Positions 21,617-35,144 are shown, numbered from the stretch's first letter. The stretch is DNA of 64,000 nt from Auriscalpium vulgare (GCA_019915015.1 JAHBBC010000002.1:744001-808000), one strand, 5' to 3'. The notes: generated from the sequence alone by a model not told the origin. A program made the numbers and translations.

Positions 21617-24600
21617 ATGGCGCAATCGTTCGATGTCGAAGGAGCCCTGCGGAAGTTGACAATTGGGCAGAAGGTGCGCATGCTCGCAGGCTTGGTGAGT
21701 TCTTGTTTTATCGTCGTGAGGGGTTCTTTGCTCATCGCAGCGCACGGTGTATAGGGCTGGTGGCATACGCAGCCCGTACCCGAGGCTGGCGTGCCCTCCG
21801 TTAGATTCAGCGACGGTACGCCATGCATCGCGCGCCATCTTATGGCGCGACCTTGACATCGCAGCACTCTTCAGGGCCGAATGGTGTTCGAGGCACTCGA
21901 TGTACGTGAGCCCGCAACTTTAACGCCTTTCTTCGTTCCTGATCTTTGTCTGCGACCATCGTGTAGTCTTCAACGGCGTGCCCTCCAGCTGTTTTCCTTC
22001 GTCAACCGGGCTCGGCTCTTCCTTCGACATTGACCTTGCACGGCAAGTGGGTGAAGCGTTGGCGGACGAATGTCGCGCAAAGAGTGAGTGATCTGCCACA
22101 TGTCACCTCTTCTCGACTCATTGCCTCGCGCAGGTACACATGTACTTCTCGGGCCAACTGTCAACACACAGCGGTCCCCACTCGGCGGTCGTAGCTTCGA
22201 GTCCTTCTCGGAAGATCCACACCTCAACGGCACGCTTGCGGCCGCGTATATCAATGGCCTGCAGTCCAAAGGCGTTGCCGCGACCATCAAGCACTTCGTC
22301 GCCAATGACCAAGAGTTCCAAAGGTGCGATCCCAGTTTCCGTGCCGCTATTGTGTCCTTAGCTCGCCCTTCAGGTTTTCCATCAGTAGTAAGTATCTAGC
22401 CATACTACGGCCGTCTCGTCTCAACTGACGTATTGCTTCAGGTGATGTCTCTGAGAGGGCGCTCCGGGAGATCTACCTCAAGCCATTCCAAATTGCGATC
22501 AAGAACTCGAATCCATGGGCAGTCATGTCTGCGTATGTCCGCGACCTTTTTCTCCTCTTTCCCGGCCTTGACGGCTTTCTCCAGCTACAACCGCGTGAAT
22601 GGCATTCACGTCTCTGAAAATGCGTGGCTCCTCGACGACATCCTCCGTAAAGTATGTGCACACGTCCCACCTTCACGACGCGAAACTAATGCGATCATTG
22701 GCACAGGAATGGGGATTCAAGGGCATGATCATGAGCGACTGGATTGGTGTTTACAGTACGACTGAGAGCATCAAAGCCGGTCTCGACCTGGAAATGCCGT
22801 ACGCTGTACTCTGTATCTATCGCGAAGATCCGGCCTGACCTCTTTTCTTCCAGCGGGCCGGCGGTCATGCGTGGAAAGGCCGTCGAGCGCGCTCTTGTCG
22901 CGGAGAAGCTTCTCCCAAGCGACATTGACGAGCGCGTCCGCAAGGTCTGTAGCCATTCGCCATCTACTTACTCCGTCTAACACTCTCGTTCCTCAGATCC
23001 TCGGACTCGTCGAGCGAGCAGCAGCTTCCGGCATCCCATTTGACGGCCCTGAAAACGGCGTCGACACGCCCGAGCTGCGTGCCCTCTTGCGCCGCGCCGC
23101 GGCCGACGCCACTGTGCTCCTGAAGAACGACAAGTCCATCCTGCCGCTCGACACGTCTTCCCTCACCAAGATCGCTGTAATCGGCCCGAACGCGAAGCAG
23201 GCCTTCACTTCAGGTGGCGGCTCGGCGCGCCTGCTGGAGACGTACAACGTGAACCCGCTCGAGGGCATCCGCGCCGCAGTCAAAAACGCCACGGTGGAAG
23301 TCGCGTACACGGTCGGCGCGACAACGCACAAGTACCTTCCGCTGCTCGATGGATATATCAAGCATGGTGGCGATGACGGCGCGCTGGTCGAGTTCTGGAA
23401 CGAGGAACCAGTGGCAGGCTGGGAGGGCAATTTGAACGGCGCGCCGCCGGCGGTGTGGAGCACGCCGACACGAGGGAGCAACTGCGCGTTCATGGACGGC
23501 ATCGTAAGTAGTACCGGCCTGATTTGAATTGAACGCTAAAATCCTTTTGTCGATTTAGCCCGACGACAAAGTCAACCTCGAGTGCTGGCTCCGGGTACGT
23601 TCCCTGCCCAGACACCCCTGCCTCTCTCCTCATCACACTCTCGCATTTTAGTACACCACCGAATTTACACCCGACGAGTCTGGGGACTACGACTTCGGCG
23701 TCACCGTCACCGGTCGTGGCAGCTTCTTCGTGAACGGGGAGCGCGCCATCAACTTCCCCAGCCCACCTGACGGGGAGCCTCTCTTCGGTCCTGGCACGGC
23801 CGACCTGCACGCTGTCGTCAAGGGCCTCGAGGCGGGCAAGCCGGTGCCGATCGAGGTGCACCTGAGCAATGCACCGTTCTTGGCCCGCGGCCTGCCGTTC
23901 CCATTCCGCGGAGGGCTTCGCCTGGGCGCTGTGCGAGTGGTCGAGACGGACGAGGCGATCGCGGATGCGGTGAGAATTGCGCAGGAGGCGGATGGTATGT
24001 GCTCTCATGCGCATTTAAGTGTGTATGCTGACGCCCCGGTCTGCTAGTCGCTATCTTGGTTGTTGGGCTGAACCACGAGCTGGAGAGTGAGGGCTTTGAT
24101 CGGGCGGATTTGAGGTCAGTGTCGACTCTTACTACGTCTGTCCGCTTGAAGCTTACGAAGATTCACAGCTTGCCGGGAGCTACGAACAAGCTCGTCTCCG
24201 CCGTGCTCAAGGCCAACCCGAAGACAGTGGTCGTGAATCAATCTGGCGCGCCTGTGGAGATGCCCTGGATCGACGATGCGCACACTGTGGTCCAGGTACG
24301 TGGCCTCATCCGCCCAACTTGACAGCCAATCTCATGGAGGATGTTGCAGGCATTTTTCGGAGGTAATGAGCTCGGAAATGGGCTCGCGGACGTGCTCTTT
24401 GGCAAGGTCAATCCCTCGGGCAAACTCTCGCTCACATTCCCGTAAGCACCGATCGCCGCTTCTCATTTTATTGCATGCTAAACGACTATATGTGATCAGG
24501 AAACGAAACGAGGACAGCCCCGCATACCCCGCATACGGCGATCAGGGCGAGTCGTTCGGCAAAATCCTGTACAATGAAGTGAGCACCATCCGTGACAGCC

Positions 24601-25090
24601 GTCTTTTTGATGTCTTTTCTTACTTGTGACATAGGGCATCTATGTTGGATATCGCAGCTACGACAAGAAATCGGTGGAACCGCTCTTCCCCTTCGGACAC
24701 GGGCTCTCCTACACGACGTTCACGTACTCGGACCTCTCCACCACGCCAATCTCTGCCGAAGGGACGTTCTCCGTCTCCTTCACTGTCACGAATTCGGGCA
24801 ACGTCAGCGGACGTGAGGTCGCACAGGTGTACATCGCGGACCCGGCGTCAGCGCTGCCGCGGCCCGTGAAGGAGCTGAAAGGCTTCACGAAGGTCGCGCT
24901 TGCGGCCGGCGAGAGCAAGACGGTCACGCTCGCGCTCGATCGCGAGGCGCTTGGGTTCTTCGATGAGCGGCGGAAGTCGTGGGTTGCGGAGGCCGGGAAG
25001 TTCGACGTGCTGGTTGGCGCGTCATCGCGGGACGTCCGGTTGACGGGCACGACTGAGCTGAAGGAGACGTTCAGTTGGGTGGGCTTGTAG
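21617..25090 (+). CDS. Intracellular GH3 beta-glucosidase with PA14 domain
   Basis: Eighteen exons join in frame to 844 aa: 21617-21694, 21755-21815, 21875-21901, 21967-22083, 22134-22323, 22374-22387, 22442-22532, 22585-22651, 22707-22798, 22854-22944, 22997-23503, 23559-23594, 23652-23994, 24048-24114, 24169-24295, 24350-24441, 24500-24578 and 24635-25090. Recognisable blocks are WWHTQPVP and SDGPNGVRG near the N terminus, KHFVANDQE, and [13 protein letters not shown] with the nucleophile Asp226. A PA14 insert spans roughly 445-570, followed by the second GH3 domain ([11 protein letters not shown]) and a C-terminal fibronectin-like domain. There is no signal peptide, so it should hydrolyse cellobiose or other beta-glucosides imported into the cell. 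Exon 6 is only 14 nt, yet its inclusion is required by the frame and by the motif [17 protein letters not shown]. Confidence 0.94.
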
Positions 25091-25417
25091 GCACGTCCGA
25101 AGCTCCCTGATATGAGCGGCATGTCTCAAGTAAAGTTCGCGATGTACTACTATATCTAACAAAGGGTGAGTTGCATGTTCGAAAGAAAATACGGAGGAAT
25201 CAACTTCGCGTCGAATTCTCCGCTTCTGTCACCGAAAACACAGACAAAGCACGAACGTGTAACAGGAAGGACATCATAAACTAAACAGCAAATCGACATC
25301 GATAGCATGACGAAGGGGGGAAAGGCTTGATGCATGCCGCACAGCCAGGCCGATATCAAGTTGATATCCCCAGGCTATGCAGCACGGATGATCAGATGTT
25401 CAAACTAGTCGCTGGCG

Positions 25418-25451
25418 CTGGCTGTCCAGAGCCAGAGCTCTGGACAGCCAG
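25418..25451. repeat. Perfect 15-bp stem hairpin
   Basis: CTGGCTGTCCAGAGC at 25418-25432 and its exact reverse complement at 25437-25451 are separated by four bases. It lies about 330 bp past the GH3 stop and about 160 bp past the C2H2 stop side, so it could affect RNA 3' ends or be a small inverted repeat insertion. Confidence 0.75.
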
Positions 25452-25546
25452 TGTCAGCGAGAGAGCTCGCAGCGCAGAGTTGGGCACACCTCGCGGTAAT
25501 TCTTGTGATTCTTGCCGTATGTTCGCGGCTGACTTTGGCACAGAAG

Positions 25547-25566
25547 ATAGTCGGACGTCCGACTAT
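25547..25566. repeat. 20-bp perfect palindrome
   Basis: ATAGTCGGACGTCCGACTAT reads the same on both strands, close to the 3' end of the C2H2 gene. Function unknown. Confidence 0.7.
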
Positions 25567-25614
25567 AGACAGCTGTTAGAAACGCGCCTAAAATGATAGC
25601 TCTGTGCTTTGGAC

Positions 25615-26607
25615 TCACGGATTTGTAGCAAATTCGTAGTTTGGAAAAGGCCTTCGCTGACGAAGCGCAGCATTTCCCTCCTCAACTCCGTTCGGTTTAG
25701 ATTGCTGCAGATTGGCTGCACAGTCCGGGCGGCGGACCTCGACAACTCCACCGTGTTTCTTGAGACGGTGGCGTTTCATGTCCCTATCGCGGCTGATTGA
25801 TTGTCCGCAATCGGGGCAGAGATGCAGCGGTATGTCTTTATGGGTCGCGATACATATGTTCCTTGATATTTGAGGCGCGATCGCAAACTGGCGCGGCGGC
25901 TTAGAAAATGGCGTGGGGCGATTCAGCGGCGACACGTACCGTAAGTGCATTCCGGGCAGAACCTGTCATAATTTCTGGTGCCACCAATACTACCTCCCCT
26001 CCCACGCCGGCTCGCCTGCTTGATGCGCGGACGCTCGTTCTTGAGAGCTGCCGCAGCTTTCTGGCCACGCTGACAGGCGATTGGCATCGCGCGCTTCGGA
26101 TTCGGGTTGACTGGACAAGGAAGGGGTCGGTGCTGGGGCTTCGCATTCTATTGCTACGATCTGCGGAGTCATGCAGGACAAAAAGTCGTCGAGCCATTTC
26201 TTTCGGAGGTTTGGATCGATGTTTCCGAGGAGAGAGCTATCGCTCTCCGTGTTCTGGAGGGTGGGAGAGGCCGATGGTGCGGCATCAAGAGGCACTGTGA
26301 AGGAAAAGTACTCGATGGGGAGGGAGTAATCCGATGTGCTGTGGACAGAGTCGGAAGCCTGCGAGTACAACTTCGGAGACCGCTCAAACTGGGTGACTGG
26401 TGTGATGGCTGAGTCGTTGGAATAGCATGCATGATGTTGGACACCAAGGGGGTATGGAGGCCGTTCGGGCAACAATTCTTCAGGGCCTCCCAGGGGGATA
26501 ACAGCCCGCGGAAGGGACCCGTCGGCATATGCGAGGTCCTCGACAATCGAGGGGATATCGGTCGGGGAGGGGTCTTCATCCATTGATGGAGAGTACCGGA
26601 GAACCAT
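25615..26607 (-). pseudogene. C2H2 zinc-finger protein, probably frameshifted
   Basis: The minus-strand start at 26607 opens a Ser/Pro/Glu-rich region of about 200 residues, followed by two C2H2 fingers near the C terminus. Finger 1 begins FCPECTY (about 25961-25940), continues after a likely short intron as VCDRASNIKEHMYRDP, and should end with a His. Finger 2 is LCPDCGQSISRDRDMKRHRL with its second His nearby. The two parts are one base out of register near 25838-25850, where the frame of finger 1 meets TAA while HKDIPLHLC of the linker is in the next frame. So the gene is either broken by a one-base indel, mis-sequenced, or reduced to finger 2. It would be a DNA-binding regulator if intact. 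Exact splice sites upstream of finger 1 are uncertain. Confidence 0.55.
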
Positions 26608-27343
26608 GATGGGATGGGCGGGACAGTACTTGTAGGACAGCGCGTGTGCGGGGGTGTTGAGACGCGATCGCGATGAAAGATAGTACCCGCGCGTGGTTTA
26701 TACTTACTTATGATGTTCATGTCTGCGCACAGACGCCCAAGTTCCCAGGCCTCCCAACAGAGTGTGCCTGGCCTTGCAAGGCGCACAAGTCGAGCAAGTC
26801 GCGTTCGCGTCACCATCGACGCGTCGGCCCACGGACGTGACATACACCCACGAGGACTCGGAGCCAGCGTCCTCGTTCCTCAGAGCTGAAGCTGAAGCTT
26901 GGAAGCGTTCTCTACGCGAGCACCATAGCACAGGCCGGAGTCAAGGAGCTAGACAAGCTGGAGAACAGACTCGAGATGCAACGCCGCCGAGTTAGACCCA
27001 CGCAGAGATTGCCGCGGGTATGCGGCGGTGGTTGTGGCTGGAAGCGTCGGGGAGGTATTGCAGTGGTGCGTGGTCTCCGTTTTCGTCTTTATAGAGCATA
27101 AATCTAATTGAGAGTGCGCATGTGGCAGCAGGAATGTAATAACACACCTGTCGTCGTGGTGGCTTGCCGGTGTTCAAAAGCAAAAGGTCCTAAAGACGGA
27201 CAGGTAACCTGAGTGTCTTACTATGACTGGAGCTCACAATCACAATGAGGACGGAGAGGATCCAAAGAAGAAAATAAGATTAGGATAATACAGTCGAGTA
27301 CAACGCGCGCGCGTATGACAGTCCCAGTACAACCCCCAACCCC
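26608..27343. other. Intergenic, no supported gene
   Basis: 5' side of the C2H2 gene and 3' side of histone H3 copy A. A plus-strand frame at 26762-26995 (77 codons) has no family signal. Confidence 0.5.
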
Positions 27344-27930
<587 letters not shown>

Positions 27931-28213
27931 TTGATAAGTGTAAGGGTGGTTGGTAGGGTGGTTGGTAAGGGGGTTGGATTGTAGCGGGGGATAAGCTGGG
28001 CACGGCAAGAGAGTGCGCGCGGGTTATATAGTGCGCGCGACACCGTCACGTGCAGTCAACGAAGCGTGGGACGCGACGCGTCTCACGCACTCAACAAGCA
28101 CAGCCACCGCGCGTCCCTATATATTCGGCGCGCGGTCCGTTCCTGTCTCCCATCTCCCGCTCAACACACACAACTCAGCCACTTCACCCACCTCTCTCAT
28201 CTACATCTGAATC
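27931..28213. promoter_or_regulatory. Shared divergent H3-H4 promoter A
   Basis: The 283-bp spacer has a TATATA box toward H3 (28025-28030) and CTATATATT toward H4 (28118-28126). Between them are the palindromes CACGTG (28047-28052) and ACGCGT (28076-28081). ACGCGT is the known core of the MBF/MCB G1-S element in fungi, which fits S-phase histone expression. The other pair at 52331-52636 has the same two palindromes in the same order relative to the genes. Confidence 0.65.
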
Positions 28214-28686
<473 letters not shown>

Positions 28687-31207
28687 AGTGGCTCAGTCGT
28701 GGTCTCGCGGGTTCTTGTATTCTGTGTACGAATATAATGTTATTCTATTCTCGCCTTGTGGAACTTTCTCGGGCTTGAGTGAGCTGTGCAACGAACACGC
28801 GGAAATCACTCTCATGGTGCAGTGTCCCTCGGAGCAAGTAAACCTTGAATTCAAACAGCATGAGAAATTTCTAGGTTCTGCTGGACTGGCACACTGCATC
28901 TCAGCGCTCCGCATGTGTTGGGTATGTTTTATTTGCAGAGTAAGGTAAATGTAGAGTTATGAGACGATCCGAGAACAGCGAGGACACTCTAGGAAGTACG
29001 GATTAAGATTAAGTGGCACATTGGCCGAGCCATTGAGGCTGATCGCCGTCCTCCGCTTCCACACGATGGCAAATGTAACCATCCACGGTCATGACGCACA
29101 ATCATGACGCGAAAGGCCACCACAGGACGTCGGGCGCTCCGCGATGATGACTCCAGGCGGAATCCACGCACAAATGTGTCCGCGATATTGGGGGTCGCCA
29201 CTGGTCTTCGCAACCGTCGAGCGAGCTTCTGCATTTGTGCCACATGCTGCGACCCAACGACGGGCGCCCATCATCCCATCCATGCTGTTACCTTCATATT
29301 GCGAGTAGACGATGCAGAGTCTCAGAACCTGCCACTCTGCATACCAACCGAACGAACATGATGAATGGGCAGCTCGACGGCTCGGTGGCTCGGTGGCTCA
29401 TCCACGACAGTGACAGCGGGTTACGGCCCGTGGTTGGCCTGTCCGACGACATAGAATGGGTGGCTGCACAAGCTTTGTCCCACGTCCGACAGCCACGGAG
29501 TCAGGGCAGGCGGGGGGCGTCGGCGCACGAAGATTGCGAGCAGGAGGAGGTCGGTGGTGATCGTTGCGAGGGACCCGTGCGCGACGCGCAGGTGGTTGTA
29601 TGAGGGTGGCGGGATCATCCAATGCGGTGCAGAAACCCTCGGAGGCCGGAGGCTCGCGTCCCGCTACTGATTGGTATGGATACACAGCCGTAACGGCTGG
29701 GCGTGAAGCGGCGAATTGGAGACCGAGAGGCTCAGAGAGCATTCCAGCCGCAGGACATACGCGCAGGGGATAGTGTTTTGCAGGAGATAGTGTTTTGCCA
29801 TTGAAGCGCCGTATTCTGAAGGTGTAGTACGGTAAAGTGGACAAGGTTCGTGGTGACAAAAACATAGAAGACGGCGCCGGGAGGGCTCCACAAGCAGGGC
29901 GGGGCCGGGCTGGTGTTTGGGAAGGCCTGGAGAGCCGGTGGCGTGTATCGTACTGGCGAGTGGCAGACGGAGATTCGGGCGGCACGCCACCCTGTTCGAG
30001 CAGCTTGCTTGCGGTTCGCCGTTGCTGTGTCCTGCTGTGCAAAATCGAATGAGCCCCACCGGATACCTAAAACAAGATCAACAACCAGCAAGACAGATGT
30101 GTCCGCAAAAGATCGATTGCTCTTACTTTATCAACAGCCATGAGCGCACGCTCTAGCCATGATTATCGGTGGTAGATTGACATAACTCTGCTGGCCTTTA
30201 TCATATCGGCGGTGCTCGGCAGTGCAAGCTATGCAACTCCCAAATCCCGAGGGCACGGTGGAGTGAACCTCGCACTCAATCATCAGCAGGTAAACGTGAT
30301 GGTGTGTTAGAGCTCGAGCGCGTCTGCCGTCGGCGCCAGTGGCCTTCTTCGGGCTGCAGGGTCAGACAAAGCTAGTGTCCACGCTGTGCCGGGACAGCAG
30401 CTAGGACACGGAGCGTTGGTCTCGCTAACGATGACGCGGCCAGGGGCGACGGCAGCAGCAGCAACGTAAACGCTAATCAGCCACGACGGCGGGGCGAAGC
30501 TCGCGAAGGGCGGGGTGGGGGCGGGCGTAGCAGGGCGCATCCCGATATCCAGCTGATGGGCACCGGCATGCCGCATAGGTCGCAGAGCCAGGATTCCGGG
30601 ATGTGGGACAGGAATATGGGCGGGAAGGCGCTCGTGGCTCGGGCACCAAGGCCCTAGGAACCGAGGAAACTGACTGGTTGACTTGCGCTGTCCTTGCTCT
30701 TGAGGGGCAGGGGTTCACGCTTTCGGTTGTCGTCAAAGTCTAGGACACAGCGATTTCGCAGGTCAAGAGAGGCCAGAGACGGTGAAAACATACGGACCTG
30801 ACAGTATAGCCATACCAGCTGACTTCGACCTAGGCAGTAGAGTTTACGTGTGATGTGTTGACCGCGCTGCCAATGTGCCTGCAGGAAGCGCGTTTAAGAC
30901 TGCAGGTAGACGCCATCCAGAGGATTCAGTAGAGTTCAGTAGGCGATGGTAAAAGACAAACTGAGGACCAGCTGAGATACAAAGTTAAGTGCTGGATAAC
31001 CTGACGGACAGAAATTAGGTAATAAATAAGTAGCATATGTATCAAGCGCGTGTGTCACAAATGTGACTGCGTTGTGCGCGCGACGAGAGGCGCCAGGCCT
31101 ATTGTTCTGCACCGTCGCAACGTCGTGTGTTCTGGTATGTGTTCTCCATCTCGAGGATCGAAACATACACTGAGATGCTTTTGGAAGTTGGGACTAAGCA
31201 AACAGCG
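28687..31207. other. 2.5-kb gene-poor stretch
   Basis: No frame shows a known motif. A minus-strand frame of 214 codons (29398-30042) is Pro/Arg-rich and overlaps several other long frames, as expected by chance in GC-rich DNA. A short tandem GATAGTGTTTTGC pair lies near 29769-29798. The 3' end of the stretch holds the Nup85 promoter. Confidence 0.45.
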
Positions 31208-33889
31208 ATGGACCCGCTGCGTCTATTCCCTCCATTGTTCGAGGAAGGCAAGGAGGCGGCGTTTCTGCAGTCTGGAAGGACGCTGTCTGCGGTGCCTTCT
31301 CCTAGGGACAACACCCTCGCTGTGTTTGCGACTACATCGGTGCGTGGTTGTCTCTTCGACGCGTGCGCATGGCTCAACATTCCGCAGACAGACGCGCATG
31401 CGCTACGCGCCTCGGGTTCGGCGTATCCCCCGGAGCAAGATGTGTACACAGCCAGTCTCGACCTCATACCTTCGTCCGAGCGCAGGCTGGTGTGTTACTC
31501 GTCCCTCATGTTTCTGCCATCTTTGTGATCCGGCTTGCAGTTCATCACAGATACATCCGTCATCTTTGCTGCATTCCAAAACCTCATCAGCAGCACGGCA
31601 CGTCAGGACACGGGGATGTACGTCAGCATGGATCATCTACACGCTGATGCTCAATGGTCTCGTAGTCAGCGGGCAGAGCAAACGCTGACCATGATGACGA
31701 AACTTGCGCTTGACTATGTCAACTTTACGCGGGAGTGCTGGGTTCATGCGTCCGTGAGGCTCCTTCTTTCTCCATTTTCTCTGGCGGGCAACGCGCTCAT
31801 CCTATTTTAAGCAACCCGTGAAACGCGCGACTCCTCTCCAATACGATGCCAATCACTACCGGAGCCTGTACACTTGTTTGTCACTCTTCGTGGTCCTGTA
31901 TCTCCCTGAGAGCAGTCTGGAAGACGCCCCGGTCGGCGAAGAATTGATGGAATGGCTTAACATCCATTTTATTGAACCTACGTCAGAGGAAGGGGAGCAA
32001 TTAAGCTCGCAAGACAATCCGTGGGAGGACGAGTCCTTCTGGCCATATATCACAAGGTGATTCGTTTCCCTACGTTGGATGTTGTACAATTAAACTTCCT
32101 CATGCGCTCCTAGAGCCGTTCTTCGGGGTCTGTCAAACTCATCAGTGTTCTTTCTGAAGAGCCTCGCTCGTCACCCATCTGAACACCTGCAGGACTTGGC
32201 CGAGCACCTGAGCCCTCTGCTCGAGTCACATCCAAGGATAACGCATTTCTCCACTGAGCGCGACTTCGTGGTGGCTTTCCGCCGCTGGAAAGAGCGGGTC
32301 AAGTCGATTCGTCTGGAACTCGATCGCGTGCCCGAGAAGGAGCGAAGGGATGACTACGCCGACTGGTGGAGCCATTTCAGCAATATCGTGGGGATCTTGG
32401 AGGGACGTGATGAAATCATTCGAAGCATCTGTACGGAGCTTGGAGGTGATTGGAAGGAAGTTTGTGCCGCGTGGGGTGTGTACGTTGACCATCGCCTTCG
32501 GAGACAGGATCTGCCGTATGTCCCTTTCTATTGTCCGTTGTCGCCGTCTCATATACTCAACAGTGATGCCGTCGGCCATATCCTGGACCTCATGCCGCCT
32601 GACCCGACTGACATGGAAGACATGATCCACGCAGCGCTGTTCTCTGGACAGCCGGGCAGCGCACTGACTCATGCCGCCAAATTAGACGTCTGGCTGGCGG
32701 CTCATCTAGCAGATCTTATGGAACCGATGGATCTATTGGATGCCGAGGTCGACGACGAGTGGGTGTTTGGTATATATCCTAACTGTTCTTTGACTGAATT
32801 GAGCGCAGGTCGGAGCTTTCCGCGAGGCAGCAGCACATCCTCGCATATGCCGATTACCTTCGCTCTGATCCCGCACTATGGCGCATCACGGTGGACTATT
32901 TCTGCTCGTGTGGTCCTATAGGAAAAGGGCGTGCTGATGAGGTGCTCTTGCGGGTGCCAATTCGAGGGAGCCTGGGACCTGATGGCGCGCGTGAAGAGTC
33001 TACGGATGTTGCGGAGCGCCTAGGAATCTTGAAGGAGGTCATTAAGACCTGCCACGAGTACGAGCGTGCATCTACTCGTCGGAGGGTCTGCTCGGTGCGT
33101 GGTGTCTGTAGGCGTGAAAGTTTTGATTTTAACTCCGCGTTAGATTGCCGCGCGGGACTTCCTTCGAGAAAAAGACTACGGTCTGTCAATCTCATACATG
33201 GTCTACGCAGAGGATTGGAGGGGGATTGGACGTGTCGTTGATGCTATCTTGTCGGAATACGTTCTGCATGGTATTGTCGCCATGACGCCTTTCACACATC
33301 TCTCTGACTTCCGCTGCTAGGGCCAGAGGATTTTTCACGATCTGTCTCAACCGTCGCACCTGCTCTGCAGGAACTACGCGCGCACCCTGGCGCGTCTGGC
33401 GTCTTCGTCCACCGGTTGATGTTCGCCGTGCGCTACGCCGAGTTTCATAAACGTAGACTCGGTGGCGATCTCCCGGAAGCTGCTACGGACGTCTTGACGA
33501 TGCTTTCTGAGGAGATTGCGCCGAGGTCATGGTGGGGTGTCCTCCTGTGTGACGCTGTGGAACTGCTCAGAGCCGGTATGGGCTTCCTCGTGGCTGGGTT
33601 GCTATATGATGGCGATGGCTAACGTTGTCACGTAGATGGCTTAATGCTGTTCACATCGTTTGGCGCTGTGCAACTTCTCAAAAAGCTTGAAGAGGTTCTC
33701 ACGCGGTCTGCACAAGGCTCGGGGGAGGAGTACTTGTCTGTGCTGGTGAAAACCATGCAGGGGGCAACGGAAAAAGAGGCGATCTACCGTCTCAAAGCGG
33801 CACGTCTCGTTCTAGCTAAATACTACGCCAGATGTACCATGATTCCTGTCGGCGGGCGTGACGTCCTTGTCTCGCACGCTGGAATATGA
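31208..33889 (+). CDS. NUP85: Nucleoporin Nup85
   Basis: Nine exons (31208-31489, 31541-31753, 31812-32056, 32114-32515, 32564-32758, 32809-33094, 33144-33270, 33321-33575, 33636-33889) give 752 aa in frame. The alpha-helical repeat protein contains ILDLMPPDPTDMEDMIHAAL and AAKLDVWLAAHLADL, then LRSDPALWRITVDYF and REKDYGLSISYMVYAEDW, a series typical of Nup85. Nup85 is a scaffold subunit of the Y-shaped (Nup84/Nup107) complex of the nuclear pore. An in-frame ATG at 31175 could add 11 residues. Splice sites were chosen by phase; the intron at 32516-32563 is itself a multiple of three, so the frame stays open across it. Confidence 0.88.
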
Positions 33890-34813
33890 TCTTCTTTATT
33901 TTTGAATGGAAAATGTGGTAAGTAATAAATATTTACCGAGCGGCGGAAGGCGCCGAAACCCTTGCCTCAACCGGGGCAGTCGCTTGATGACTTCTTCACT
34001 CTCGCCACCCAAGACTGCTCAGAGCTACCGGACTGATTCTTCGCCTTGCACAGGTCGTCGGCGCTCCTGATACTGCTGTCATCGATTTGACATGCTGGCG
34101 CTGGCACTGTGAAAATGGGCGTTGTTGTCGCTTGGTTGTCGCCTTCAATCACCCCACTACGTGCTGACCGGAAACAAACGCCGTCGTCGGTTCAAGGCTG
34201 TATCGTAGGTCTCGCTAACCTGTCTGACACGCTGATTGTTTTTGTTCAGTCTGATATACACTGGTTCGCTCCCAAGTGGCGCCTAGGTCAAACTCTCGAC
34301 CGCCACTCATGCACCGTGTCACCCGGTGTATGCAGCAAGCTTTCCCCGTCTCCCATCGCAATACAGGCCACCCGAACACATCTCCTATGACTCTGCTTAG
34401 CCCCCTTCGAGCCTCGTACCTTGGATGTGGCGGCGGTCGGCTGATCTCTTGCTATCCATCGCCTCCAGCAACCCATGGTCCTAGTGTGTGGCTCACGTAC
34501 GTTTTCTCGGTCCGTGCGTCAACGAGATCCGTCAAACGCCCACCCATGGTGCATCCGTACCGCTGCCCGCGCTTCTTCATCAAACCGCCCAGTTACTCGC
34601 CAACCGCGCCCGGCTCGTTCCCCGATTCAAGGCGCGCAAGATCTGACTCCGGGGCCATTTTCTGAAGATCCCATGAAGTCCGATCAGGCTAGGACAGACG
34701 GGTGTATAAATCGCCAGGTTGGCTCGGCTGGTTTCGCCATCTTCCTGGTGTCGTCTTCCCCTCCCAAGCACTCAACTTCCAAAGCACACCTCATCCCTCC
34801 CTCTCACTCGAAT
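33890..34813. other. Intergenic, no supported gene
   Basis: 3' region of Nup85 and upstream region of the small cysteine-rich gene. Frames of up to 129 codons lack any motif. Confidence 0.5.
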
Positions 34814-35144
34814 ATGTGCCAGCGCGTTACTGTGGCCTCCACCTGTGCCTGCGGTCACCATGTGATCAGTAGTATCATGCGCGGGGTAGTGAGTGCCATT
34901 TGCGCGAGGTGTGCTCCGTTAACTGACAGCGATGTGGAATAGGTCTCGTGCACAGATCACAAGTGTAAGACCAGTAACGCCCATGCGGCCCTGCCCCCCC
35001 ACGTCTGTTCCGCGTGTAGAAACGGGTAAGAGTATCCTCTGCACACTTCTTGCTCCAGATGTCCTCAACTAATCCTTCTGCAGTATGCAGGAGGTCCTCC
35101 AGAAAGTGCCGACCGGCCACAGATGCGGTCCTGCCTGCCGTTAG
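34814..35144 (+). CDS. Small cysteine-rich protein, 71 aa
   Basis: Three exons (34814-34885, 34943-35025, 35084-35144) splice with canonical 57- and 58-nt introns to 71 aa in frame. It starts MCQRVTVASTCACGHHVISS, continues CTDHKCKTSNAHAALPPHVC and SACRNG, and ends CGPACR. Spaced Cys and His residues (a CxC-GHH, then C...C, CxxC and CxxxC) resemble a loose group of short basidiomycete proteins that start Met-Cys and carry a CGH motif. The residues suggest metal binding or disulfides. There is no signal peptide, so metal binding inside the cell is the better guess. Function unknown. The longest single exon is too short to stand out as an open frame. Confidence 0.6.

Larger units (their letters stand above)
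25091..25614. other. Intergenic with two strong palindromes
   Basis: No gene. It holds the inverted repeats listed at 25418-25451 and 25547-25566. Confidence 0.6.

Noticed and set aside
29398..30042. 214-codon minus-strand frame as a gene
   Set aside because: No motif, Pro/Arg-rich, overlapped by other frames of similar length, no splice structure.
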